A stretch of 33,235 nt of DNA from a virus: positions 1-33,235 of the IMG/VR virus record IMGVR_UViG_3300045967_000012. The stretch is one strand, 5' to 3'. The notes beneath the pieces are model-generated. The model was not told where the DNA came from, did not search any database, and was given only the letters and a program-made list of their open reading frames with translations. Both the position numbers and the translations under genes were made by a program. Positions 23,695-32,317 of the stretch are shown here, one piece after another (within the stretch, counting starts at the first letter, position 1; every line of letters starts with the position of its first letter).

Positions 23695-24064
23695 TATCCG
23701 TAATCTAAAGCAGGATGACCTTCCTGCACTAAGAGCAATACACGAGAGGGATTATCCAGACCTGGAATTTCCTCTCGAACGTGACCTTTACTCTGCTTTT
23801 GTAATCGAGAATGGTCGCGGGGAAATAGTTATGGGTGGCGGCGTAGAACCCATTGCCGAGGCACTACTAGTAACTGATAAAACTAAGAGTCGAATCCAAA
23901 TCGGTAAGGCTCTAGTTGAAGCTCAAAGATTCTGCATGTATACGTGCGGAAGATTTAAAATTAGAGAACTACACGCTTTTGTGACTGACGATGAATATGC
24001 GAAACACCTTATTCAGCACGGTTTTCAGAAGCGTGAGGAAGCTGTCCTTAGGATAAAACTCTAA
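23687..24064 (+). CDS. GNAT-family acetyltransferase-like protein
   Basis: The TTG start at 23687 lies in the end of the previous gene, six bases after AGGGCGG. The 125-residue product begins with a GNAT-like strand and helix (VNIRNLKQDDLPALRAIHER), then AFVIENGRGEIVMGGGVEPI. The C-terminal part HAFVTDDEYAKHLIQHGFQK plus REEAVLRIKL fits the final beta strand and helix of the fold, where a neighbour in front swings back (xxHGFxKxxE). The acetyl-CoA loop (Q/RxxGxG/A) is only weakly represented (IQIGKALVEAQR). Together with the methyltransferase and glycosyltransferase it is a third possible modifying enzyme among the structural genes. Its substrate is unknown. Confidence 0.7.
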   Translation: MVNIRNLKQDDLPALRAIHERDYPDLEFPLERDLYSAFVIENGRGEIVMGGGVEPIAEALLVTDKTKSRIQIGKALVEAQRFCMYTCGRFKIRELHAFVTDDEYAKHLIQHGFQKREEAVLRIKL

Positions 24065-25263
24065 TGGGTAAAAAGAAAACACCCGCCGCACCTAATCAGA
24101 CTGATATCTACAATAGGGCTGTAACTGGCTACAACCAGACACAACAGCCTTCCCAACTCGAAAATGAGATGGGACCAATCAGTCAGAATTTCATGGGTCG
24201 CTTTAATCAGTCTGCTGACCAAGCTAAGGCAGATTATGGCGATATCATGGGTGGCTATAAGAACTTCATGCAGGGGTTCAAGCCATCATACGAGAAAGTC
24301 AACTACCAACGTCCAGCAGAGCTAAACGAGGGATTTGGATATCTCCGCGAGGCAATGCCGGGATACCGGAATTTCGCTCAAACGGGTGGATATTCCGACC
24401 AAGATATTCAAGAATTACGTGCTCGTTCTACAAATCCAGTCCGTGCAGCGTATGGAAATACGATGATGGAATTGGATAGGGCTAGAGCACTAGGGGGTAG
24501 TGGTGGTGCCCCTAACTATATAGCCGCTGCTAGTAGGGCACAACGCGATATGCCCGGTCAACTAGCTGATGCTATGACTGGTATTAACGCCGAACTTGCA
24601 CGAGATATCCGAGAGGGTAAAAAGTTCGGTCTACAAGGAATTACTGGAACTGGTGCCACAATGGGTGGATTGGCTGGAGAGGATGCCTCGCGCTCATTAC
24701 AGGCATCACTCGCTAATCAAGGTGCTGACTTGCAGGCTCAACAAATGGGTATGCAAGGTAGACTTGGTGCCCTTAGTGGTATGCAGTCACTATATGGAAC
24801 TACTCCCGGAATGGCTAATATGTTCGGAAATCAGGCTCTTAACGCATATGGTCAGAGAGCAGGTCTAGAACAGGCTAGAAATCAGTTTGGTCTGGGCTAT
24901 CTTGATGCTCAAATGCGTAGTCAGCAGGCCGCTAACGAACAGAAAGGCCAACCGTGGTGGAAAACTGCACTTGGTGTGGCTGGAACTGTGGCCCCATATG
25001 CAGCTATGGCGCTATCTGATAAGAATGCCAAGAAAGACATTAAATATGTCGGTCGTGGCACTACTTCTAAGATGGCAAAATACCTCAAAGAACTGCCTCT
25101 CGCTACTTGGAAATACAAGGGTGATAATACCACTCATTTTGGGCCTATGGCTCAAGATTTCAAGAAGAAGTTCGGCATTGGAGATGGTAAAACTCTCCAT
25201 CTAGCCGATGTTATGGGCGTAGTCTTGGCTACCGCTCAGGAGGAAGCCAATGGCACTACCTAA
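24064..25263 (+). CDS. Internal/ejection-type protein with C-terminal S74-like chaperone domain
   Basis: The ATG is TAATG-coupled to the acetyltransferase gene. Residues 1-305 are Q/A/G/M-rich, mostly helical and repetitive (TIGGYKNFMQ-like, AARARALGG), as in internal virion proteins. A short hydrophobic segment, WKTALGVAGTVAPYAAMAL, is at about 299-317. The end (318-399) matches the Peptidase_S74 intramolecular chaperone: SDKNAKKDIKYVG with Ser318 and Asp319, then LPLATWKYKG, HFGPMAQDF and LADVMGVVLATAQE. S74 domains normally fold spikes and then cut themselves off at that Ser. Finding one on a helical, non-spike protein is unusual. Position next to two other large proteins suggests it is the first member of an ejection trio. 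Confidence 0.75.
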   Translation: MGKKKTPAAPNQTDIYNRAVTGYNQTQQPSQLENEMGPISQNFMGRFNQSADQAKADYGDIMGGYKNFMQGFKPSYEKVNYQRPAELNEGFGYLREAMPGYRNFAQTGGYSDQDIQELRARSTNPVRAAYGNTMMELDRARALGGSGGAPNYIAAASRAQRDMPGQLADAMTGINAELARDIREGKKFGLQGITGTGATMGGLAGEDASRSLQASLANQGADLQAQQMGMQGRLGALSGMQSLYGTTPGMANMFGNQALNAYGQRAGLEQARNQFGLGYLDAQMRSQQAANEQKGQPWWKTALGVAGTVAPYAAMALSDKNAKKDIKYVGRGTTSKMAKYLKELPLATWKYKGDNTTHFGPMAQDFKKKFGIGDGKTLHLADVMGVVLATAQEEANGTT

Positions 25264-26551
25264 CTTCTTCCAAAATGGGTTGGATATGTTGAGGATGAAG
25301 AACATCTTTCAGCCTTCTCCAACATATCCTACTCCTATGGGTGGGCCTACGCCCCCTCAACCAATGGAATTACCGAATATTCCTGTCCAATCAGGACTAC
25401 CAATGCAACAGCCTGAATTCGATGTAACTTCTCGAATGAAGGAACTATATCAGCCACAAACGGCTGCTACTGATAGATACGAACAGCTATTGGGCCAGTA
25501 TCCAGAATACGAAAAACCGGGTTTTTGGCGTAGTGCGGCTGCTGCATTGTCAGCATTCGGACCTGGTGGACATGATACGGGCATGAAAGTAGCTCAATGG
25601 AATAATTCTCGTAGAATGGAAGATTGGAAGAATCAAGTAACTCCTGCTTATCAGGCTGCAAACCTCGAAAGACAGGAAAATATCAATGCTCGTCAACTAG
25701 CCCATAATACTGTTCAAAATGAAGTAACTATGCGTCGAAATGAGGCAACTGCGAGGAATCAGGAAACACAGAATAAGATTCGCCAGCAGCGTGCAGACGC
25801 ATATGATTATAGGGTGCGTAATCCTAATGTGAAATTCGACTTTAATGGTCCTCGCGTTCGTATTCTGGACCCCGGAACTGGTCGAATCACTGAAACTAGT
25901 TGGGAATCCAAGGATTTCACTCCTCAGGAGAAACTTGAACTTGAGCAGAAAAATGCTCTTGAGAGGATTGAAAAAACTGGTGAACAAGCTAGAAAAACTG
26001 AAGAAACACGCCAAGAAGGTAGAACTGATATTGCTGAAACCCGAGGGTGGAAGCCATATACAGATGCCGAAGGCAAAGTATTCATGTATAATGAAATAAC
26101 TGGTGAAACTAGGGATAGGGCACAATCTCCGCAAGGAACTCCTACTCCTAGACCAAGTGGTGCAGCTAATAGACCAGAACTGGCTACACAAGCTAAGGTT
26201 CGTCACTATAATGCTGCAATAGAGTTCAAAAATAGGAATCCAGAACTAGGCAGATGGGTTACTCCTGGTGCTGGAAATACCTTCACTATTAAGCCTCCTA
26301 AAACAGGCACTTTTGGCAGTGGTCCGTCACCACAACAGTATGAAATGATTGTTAATGAGATTTATGGTCCAGACGGACCTCCACAAGAAGAAGCTACACC
26401 ATATCAGTCATCAGGACCGGGTGGTGGTAGGGGTGGTGGTTCTGGTCGTCAAGGTGGGCCTAGATTTACACCGAATAGTCCTCCACAAGCTCCACAAGGC
26501 TGGAAATATGTCCCGAAAAAGGGTGGTGGTTGGACTGCTGTTCCGGGCTAA
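25250..26551 (+). CDS. Internal/ejection-type protein, 433 aa
   Basis: CAGGAGG precedes the ATG, and the start overlaps the S74 gene by 14 bases. The N-terminal 60 residues are proline-rich and probably disordered. Residues about 85-260 form long charged helices (ERQENINARQLAHNTVQNEV; QEKLELEQKNALERIEKTGE), and there is a strand-like interlude with TDAEGKVFMYNEITGETRDR near 272-291. The C-terminal region (about 350-433) is rich in P and G with a GRGGGSGRQGG stretch, ending WKYVPKKGGGWTAVPG. It has the build of a T7 gp15-like internal core component. The call is by position and composition; no motif is diagnostic. Confidence 0.68.
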   Translation: MALPNFFQNGLDMLRMKNIFQPSPTYPTPMGGPTPPQPMELPNIPVQSGLPMQQPEFDVTSRMKELYQPQTAATDRYEQLLGQYPEYEKPGFWRSAAAALSAFGPGGHDTGMKVAQWNNSRRMEDWKNQVTPAYQAANLERQENINARQLAHNTVQNEVTMRRNEATARNQETQNKIRQQRADAYDYRVRNPNVKFDFNGPRVRILDPGTGRITETSWESKDFTPQEKLELEQKNALERIEKTGEQARKTEETRQEGRTDIAETRGWKPYTDAEGKVFMYNEITGETRDRAQSPQGTPTPRPSGAANRPELATQAKVRHYNAAIEFKNRNPELGRWVTPGAGNTFTIKPPKTGTFGSGPSPQQYEMIVNEIYGPDGPPQEEATPYQSSGPGGGRGGGSGRQGGPRFTPNSPPQAPQGWKYVPKKGGGWTAVPG

Positions 26552-26554
26552 ATC

Positions 26555-29500
26555 ATGTATCCACCAAAACAAAAACCGCCTGATTTGGATGCTTTTGGTC
26601 AACCTATTAAGTTTGACGAGAAGCCTCCAGATTTAGATGATTACGGTAATCCTAGCACTGAAACACCAGGATTCCTTAGTCAAGCGTGGGGAGCATTAAA
26701 CGAAGGTCTGTGGCAAGCCCCTTCTAGATGGGGTAAGCAATTTGCAGACTGGATGACTACCCCTGAATTGGATGATTCTAGATTTACTGCTATGGCTAAA
26801 GGTGCCATTGGCGGTGCTGGAGAAGGTCTAGGTCAATTAGCTACTGATTTAACCTCGCCACTCAATATTGGCGCTACCGTCGCTACGGGAGGGTCTAATC
26901 TTGCTCTTAGAGCAGGTATGCGACCTGAAGTAGTGAAGGGTATATCTAGTGCTGCCAAACTAATTAGCGGTGCATCAGAAGTTCATGGTGCAGGCGAAAT
27001 TGGCGGTTCCGCGATGGATTTCTTTGACCCAAATATTCCACTATCTGAGACTGCTGCTAGATTTGGTCGTGGAACTGTAGAATTAGCTGGTGGTGAATTA
27101 GGTCGTAGACACGTTCCTAATACACAAGGTCCAGTTCTTAGTAGGGTATGGCCTGACCCTGAAGCGAAAGCTAAAGCGTCAGTCCAAGACCTACTTCCTA
27201 AACTAAAAGATTCTATGGCTAAAGATGCTGAACGAGCATCACAGAAGGCCAAGAATCCTGCATCTACACCTGATTTAACTGGTTCACCTAATGGTCCTAC
27301 TAGGGATGAAACTATAGTTCTGCCTATTCCCTATGATGCTCAGCAAATCAAACAGTTGAAGCGTCAGGGTTATGATTTCATGGGGATTGACGCCAAAACA
27401 GGCGAAATGACCCTATCTAAGAAGGTGCCCATCGACCCCAATTTGAACCAAGGTCAGGGCGACCCAATGATGGCAGGTTCTACTCCGTATGGTCCTAAAG
27501 TTCGAGGATTTGCGGAACAAGTTCTACCTGATGAACAGCCAATATTGCCTTTTAATAGACCTGAGGAATTTACACCAGTTGGCCCCATGCCCGGTCAGCA
27601 GCCGGGACTACCGGATATTGACCTTCCGACGGGTCCAATGGACAGAGGTTTCCCGATTTCCGAGGGGGACGTTTTCGGGCCTCCTGGACCCCCTAGAGGG
27701 CCGTCTGGGGGTGTCCGGTTCGCTTTCATGGACCCCTTCAACTTTCCTGAGGGGCCGGAGCCATTTTATCATTTGGAAGATGGTTCTACGGTATCAGGTA
27801 GGGAATTAGCTAATAGAGGTATTGAAGCTCCACCTATTCCTGATGAACAATTGGGAATCGGTAGGCAGTTTCCCGGAATAGAGGCACAAGAACTAGGTAA
27901 TGTGGGACAGCCCATTGACTTGAATCAGGCTCTAGCTGATATGGAGCTTGATATGGCTAAACCTGTTGGTCGTGGTTCTACACAAGATTTTGCTCAACAA
28001 GTAGACCCCGGACTAGCAGGTCGTAATCTTGAACATCAACTACAGATGATTGAGGAAGGGCCAGTTATGCCCCAAACAGGGCGATATACTGAACCTACAC
28101 CTCCTCAAATGCCACATGAATTTGCACCTGATATACCTATGACTAGGGAACCAGTTGAAGGTGGTTACTCACCTCAATTTGGTGAACAAGTTATGGGTGA
28201 TGAGGGTCCACTATTCTCTCGTATTCCTAAGCCTCAAGATGAAATGAGAACTAATCAGAATCCACGTTGGGTAGAGGCTGAAAATGATGCCAGAATACTA
28301 GGAATTGATACTCGTAATTTCGACAATATTGATGACCTTGAATGGGCTATTACTCAAGAAACTGCACAACAGACTATGCGAACAGGTATGAATCCTTTGG
28401 CAGCAGCTAAAGGTGACATACCACTACAGGCTAAGATTGGTCAGGGTAAGGCCAAAATTGACGTTAATGTTCGTAAGGCAGCAGACGAACTAACTAAGGG
28501 GTATAATCAGCCACTACCCGCCGTCATGGTCCGCGAAGGCTTACAGAATGCCTTCGATGCTACCAAGAAAATGGGTAAGGCTGGTAAGACCTCTATTAGA
28601 GTAGAAAAAGATAGCCTTACCATTAGTGATAACGGTAAGGGAATGAGTCCTGAAGAACTTTATACTGTTTATACCAATCTCCATGAAAGTGGAAAGGTAA
28701 CTGACGAAGGTGCTACCGGCGGTAAGGGTGTAGGCAAGGCTACATTCATGCTTGGTGGTGAACATTTCAATGTAGAGACTGTAAAGGAGATTAACGGACA
28801 GAAAGTCCTTTCATCCTTCTATGGAACACCTGAAGAACTGTTGCAGGGCTTCGATGTTCATACTGAAGTGGTTGACGATAGTGTGCCTACTGGAACTACG
28901 TTTACTACTAAATTCAAGCCTGACCAAGAGGCATTCTATGGTCGAAATATGGTCGATGATATTCTTAAATACAGTCGAAATCTCGATATTACTCTGGATA
29001 CCGACCCATATGGGTATGGTCCTACAGCGAATAAATTCAAGAATACTAAGGTAGACGATAAGTCTATTCTCAAAACTGATGTAGATAGTGGGAATAGTGG
29101 CATAGAGTTGCTCGTTCCAAACGATGTGAAGTTTGGTGAGAATTCTTCTGTCAAAATGGTCTATCTGAACAATGGAATGTATCAGTTCAGTAATCGTATG
29201 TATCTGGATGAGGCCACTAAGGGTATTCCAGACCAGATTATTATCGACATGAACCCGAAGGTTCCTGAGGGTCATGATAACTATCCATTCCCTGTCCAGA
29301 GGGAGTCTATTAAGGAAGGTATTCAGAAGGAAATTGAACAGATTGTTAAGGACAAACTAATCAATCCATTCGCAAGCCAAAAGAAGATAGATTTGGCTAA
29401 ACTATGGGATTCTATGCCTGTCATGAAGAAAGACCCATTGACTGGCACGGAAGTAGTGTTGTTTGACCCCGGTAATAGGCTTACTCCTGAAGAACTAATG

Positions 29501-31825
29501 GAGTTCCAGACTAACCCTGTAATCGTTGGTCTGAACGACTCTATTAACCAGATGGTTAGTGACATTCTGGCTACTACCGAACGACCAAAATGGGCAGCTA
29601 AGGTTAAGAGGGTAGGTATCACTCTTGACCCGACCATTTATGGTATTCATATTCCTGACCCAAGGTCGGCTAAAACTGACCCCTCATCTGCAATTCTAAT
29701 CAATCCATTTGCACATACTGAAGTTCCCGGTGTTGTTGCTGCTGAAGGTAGGATGGACGTTACTCCTATGGATGCAGCACTTGATACTGTCGTAACAGCG
29801 ATGCACGAGGTTGCACACGTAGGGTCAGAGGACCCCAAGAATGTGCCGCCAATTAGTGATGCAGACCTTAATGACCCAAGAGTAGGAAGATACCTCCAGA
29901 CCTACTTAAAACAGGCCATTACACAAGGTGGTCTGGATATGGGTCATGGAATGCCATTTATCCATAGACTAGGAGAGATTTATGCCAAATTCGGGACACG
30001 GAATGGACTCGCTTGGGCCGACATCTTTCAGAAACAACTTACAGACCCAAAGTCTGGGGGATACAGTCCAGAAGTTCAGAGACTACTATCTATCTATACT
30101 GAATCAAGGGGGAGAGCAGCAGTTACAGAAGATATTCTCTCAGGAACGGGAGTTAAGTCAGCAAATACCCCAACCGGAACAGGAAATGTTCCTGGCGATG
30201 ATTCAGGACTTCGAGGAGGAGCTTCTAGGGTTAAGCTCCGACAACAACATGCCTCTCCCGAACGAGTAAAAGCTCTAAAGGAGAAAGGTTTTGAATTCTC
30301 TGATGTGGATAGTGAAGGAAACTTCATATTCACTAAAACTGGTGGTGGACAACCTCCCGGTGGTGGTCCAATATTAGAATCTGAGGTTCCACAACCTCCT
30401 AAGGGTAAAAAGGGACCAAAAGACCCCGAAAAAATTAGTCCATTGCGTGAGGCATTTGAACTTCCTCGCGCTCTAATGTCGGTAGACCCGCCGTTCATTA
30501 CGTCTGCTATGTTCAGGCAGGGACTACCACTAGTAGGAACCAGAGGATGGTTTAAGGCTGCATTCAATCAGGCCAAGGCATTTGGTAGTGACAACTACTA
30601 TAATGCTAGGATGGCAGAACTAGGACAAGACCCACTCTTTAGACCACAGGGTAAGAAACCCGGATGGGCTGAGAGAATGGGTGTTGAAATGACTGATATG
30701 GGCAGTAAATTAACTAAGCGCGAGGAGGCTCTACGGTCTAAAGTGGCCGAAAAGATTCCTCTCTATGGCAGGTATATTAAGGCGAGTAATAGAGCCTTCA
30801 CCCTATTTCTAAATGAACTACGTGTCCATACTCTTAATGACCTAGTTAAGGCAGGTAAGGCTAATGCTATAGCTGATGGTAATAAGATGCTGGACCCATT
30901 CCACAATGAGGTTCTAGCTAAAGAACTAGCTGAGTTTACTAACGTTGCTACTGGTCGTGGACCACTAAAGGTTCAAGTAGCCTATCCTACCTACAGTAAG
31001 GCTGAGGGATTTGGTGTAGGTGCTAAGGACTATGATTTCAAGAGGGCAGGTAAGGTATTAGCAGATGCCTTATTCAGTCCTAAACTACTGACATCAAGAA
31101 TGAAGATGATGAATCCTGCTACTTACATTATGAGTCAGCCACAAATCCGAAAGGAATACACTAAGGCTATGCTTCGGACTATCGGAGCATGGTGGACCTT
31201 CGCGTCAATAGCTGAAATGATGTTCGGAGCTGAAGTAAATAAAGACCCGAATAATGCTGACTATGGTAAGGTAAAGATAGGTGACACTAGATTCGATGCT
31301 GGTGGTGGCTTCCAACAGTGGTTAGTTCTAGGTTCTAGAATGAGGCCAGATTGGATGAAACTACCCATTGAGACTGAATCTGGTATTACTCCCCTAGACC
31401 TAATGACTAACCTCATGGGTCATGGTGGAGGTAAATATACCAGTTCAGGGTCAGGTGAATCCTATGACTTTGGAAAGGGCTATAAGCCCGAAACTAGAAA
31501 AGACATTATGATTAACTTCCTTGCGAATAAGCTACATCCAACCGCGAAGTTCTTCTGGGATGTGGCTGCCGCTAATGAACAGGTTCCGGTCTATGTGGGG
31601 GACAGGATACTACAGATGTTCCTGCCTATGATGGCGGGAGATTTGGCAGAACTAGCAGTTGAAGAACCAGAACTGATACCGCTAGTCCTACCATTCTCCG
31701 GTCTAGGGGGTGGAACTCAGACTTATACGGGACAAGCTAGTAAACCTTCCGTAACCCCATTCATCGAACAGGTTATTCCTGGGATGGAGGGGATTGGGGA
31801 GTGGGATATCCCGTATGGTCGCTAG
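26555..31825 (+). CDS. Giant polyvalent virion protein: GHKL ATPase, zincin, LPD-type C-terminus
   Basis: The 1756-residue product is the largest here and the third of the ejection set. Residues 1-30 repeat KPPDLDxxG; 60-190 are helical with hydrophobic G/A stretches. Residues about 645-800 form a GHKL ATP-binding domain. Its N box is EGLQNAFDA (Glu661, Asn665, Asp668), the G1 box DNGKGM (692-697), the G2 box GGKGVGKATF (722-731) and the G3 box GTTF (780-783). HEVAH (1084-1088) with HGMPFIHRLGEI (1131-1142) looks like a zincin metallopeptidase with a third ligand. Residues about 1310-1620 (QGLPLVGTRGWFKAAF to RFDAGGGFQQW) fit the C-terminal module of large polyvalent proteins. A short strand-turn unit appears twice, at 260-290 and 1233-1262. 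Such proteins enter the host with DNA; ATPase plus protease would act on host targets or the ejection channel. Substrates are unknown. Confidence 0.82.
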   Translation: MYPPKQKPPDLDAFGQPIKFDEKPPDLDDYGNPSTETPGFLSQAWGALNEGLWQAPSRWGKQFADWMTTPELDDSRFTAMAKGAIGGAGEGLGQLATDLTSPLNIGATVATGGSNLALRAGMRPEVVKGISSAAKLISGASEVHGAGEIGGSAMDFFDPNIPLSETAARFGRGTVELAGGELGRRHVPNTQGPVLSRVWPDPEAKAKASVQDLLPKLKDSMAKDAERASQKAKNPASTPDLTGSPNGPTRDETIVLPIPYDAQQIKQLKRQGYDFMGIDAKTGEMTLSKKVPIDPNLNQGQGDPMMAGSTPYGPKVRGFAEQVLPDEQPILPFNRPEEFTPVGPMPGQQPGLPDIDLPTGPMDRGFPISEGDVFGPPGPPRGPSGGVRFAFMDPFNFPEGPEPFYHLEDGSTVSGRELANRGIEAPPIPDEQLGIGRQFPGIEAQELGNVGQPIDLNQALADMELDMAKPVGRGSTQDFAQQVDPGLAGRNLEHQLQMIEEGPVMPQTGRYTEPTPPQMPHEFAPDIPMTREPVEGGYSPQFGEQVMGDEGPLFSRIPKPQDEMRTNQNPRWVEAENDARILGIDTRNFDNIDDLEWAITQETAQQTMRTGMNPLAAAKGDIPLQAKIGQGKAKIDVNVRKAADELTKGYNQPLPAVMVREGLQNAFDATKKMGKAGKTSIRVEKDSLTISDNGKGMSPEELYTVYTNLHESGKVTDEGATGGKGVGKATFMLGGEHFNVETVKEINGQKVLSSFYGTPEELLQGFDVHTEVVDDSVPTGTTFTTKFKPDQEAFYGRNMVDDILKYSRNLDITLDTDPYGYGPTANKFKNTKVDDKSILKTDVDSGNSGIELLVPNDVKFGENSSVKMVYLNNGMYQFSNRMYLDEATKGIPDQIIIDMNPKVPEGHDNYPFPVQRESIKEGIQKEIEQIVKDKLINPFASQKKIDLAKLWDSMPVMKKDPLTGTEVVLFDPGNRLTPEELMEFQTNPVIVGLNDSINQMVSDILATTERPKWAAKVKRVGITLDPTIYGIHIPDPRSAKTDPSSAILINPFAHTEVPGVVAAEGRMDVTPMDAALDTVVTAMHEVAHVGSEDPKNVPPISDADLNDPRVGRYLQTYLKQAITQGGLDMGHGMPFIHRLGEIYAKFGTRNGLAWADIFQKQLTDPKSGGYSPEVQRLLSIYTESRGRAAVTEDILSGTGVKSANTPTGTGNVPGDDSGLRGGASRVKLRQQHASPERVKALKEKGFEFSDVDSEGNFIFTKTGGGQPPGGGPILESEVPQPPKGKKGPKDPEKISPLREAFELPRALMSVDPPFITSAMFRQGLPLVGTRGWFKAAFNQAKAFGSDNYYNARMAELGQDPLFRPQGKKPGWAERMGVEMTDMGSKLTKREEALRSKVAEKIPLYGRYIKASNRAFTLFLNELRVHTLNDLVKAGKANAIADGNKMLDPFHNEVLAKELAEFTNVATGRGPLKVQVAYPTYSKAEGFGVGAKDYDFKRAGKVLADALFSPKLLTSRMKMMNPATYIMSQPQIRKEYTKAMLRTIGAWWTFASIAEMMFGAEVNKDPNNADYGKVKIGDTRFDAGGGFQQWLVLGSRMRPDWMKLPIETESGITPLDLMTNLMGHGGGKYTSSGSGESYDFGKGYKPETRKDIMINFLANKLHPTAKFFWDVAAANEQVPVYVGDRILQMFLPMMAGDLAELAVEEPELIPLVLPFSGLGGGTQTYTGQASKPSVTPFIEQVIPGMEGIGEWDIPYGR

Positions 31826-31985
31826 TTAGATTCTTCTGTTCGATGTTCCTCAGAGTGATGAGCGCCTTCACTGTTGCTTTCCTGAAGGCGTTCATTATCT
31901 CTGTTCTCCCCCACCCTGTCTTTGTTTCTAGCTCTCCTTGAAACTTTTCTTCCAGAAGTTTCAGAAAGTTCTCCAAGTTTTCCAT
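31773..31985 (-). CDS. Small phage protein with GWGR motif, 70 aa
   Basis: A perfect AAGGAGG lies three bases upstream of the ATG at 31985, so expression is likely. The N-terminal 45 residues are helical, with a KTGWGRTEIMNAFRKA segment. I recall the pattern TGWGRNE followed by a helix from other phage small proteins of unknown function. The tail (about 50-70) is polar and proline-rich. The gene overlaps the C-terminal part of the deoxyribosyltransferase-like gene in another frame for 164 bases. Its end runs antisense into the last 53 bases of the giant virion protein gene. It is the last gene of the leftward operon. Confidence 0.65.
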   Translation of the reverse strand: MENLENFLKLLEEKFQGELETKTGWGRTEIMNAFRKATVKALITLRNIEQKNLTSDHTGYPTPQSPPSQE

Positions 31986-32310
31986 ATTCCTCCTTCAGTT
32001 GGTCTAGTGATTCGTAAATCTGTATTCCAGCACTAATAGCGAAAGCTCTCTCCCTTAGTGCGCCTGGACTTTCTTGCCATCTCGGGCACATTAGAATGTG
32101 AGTGCAACGCTTCAGCACTGCAAAGTCATATTCCATCCACGTTTCATAACCAATCATCGCGCCTTGTGGTTGGAAATGTGGAGCGAATGCAGGAATACCC
32201 ATTCTGATGCATTCAAAGAATATAGGTTCGATTACTTCGCGATTCTGCTCGAACGTATAGCCATTTCGCGGGGTAATCGGACCTGACAGATAGAGAAGCA
32301 TTTCTCTCAT
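31822..32310 (-). CDS. DUF4406 / nucleoside 2-deoxyribosyltransferase-like protein
   Basis: AGGAGG precedes the ATG at 32310. YLSGPITPRNGYTFEQNREV (residues 7-26) carries the SGPIT strand-turn of the DUF4406/NDT superfamily. WMEYDFAVLKRCTHILMCPR and SPGALRERAFAISAGI (81-96) supply an Asp (62) and the conserved Glu (87), aligned in spirit with the NDT nucleophile. These enzymes cleave or transfer N-glycosidic bonds in nucleosides or nucleotides. The conserved core ends near residue 110. The remaining 52 residues are charged and low-complexity (SRRARNKDRVGENRDNERLQ) and lie over the 70-residue gene, so they look like an overprinted tail. Its stop and that of the giant gene share CTAG at 31822-31825. 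Confidence 0.78.
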   Translation of the reverse strand: MREMLLYLSGPITPRNGYTFEQNREVIEPIFFECIRMGIPAFAPHFQPQGAMIGYETWMEYDFAVLKRCTHILMCPRWQESPGALRERAFAISAGIQIYESLDQLKEEYGKLGELSETSGRKVSRRARNKDRVGENRDNERLQESNSEGAHHSEEHRTEESN

Positions 32311-32317
32311 GGTCCTC

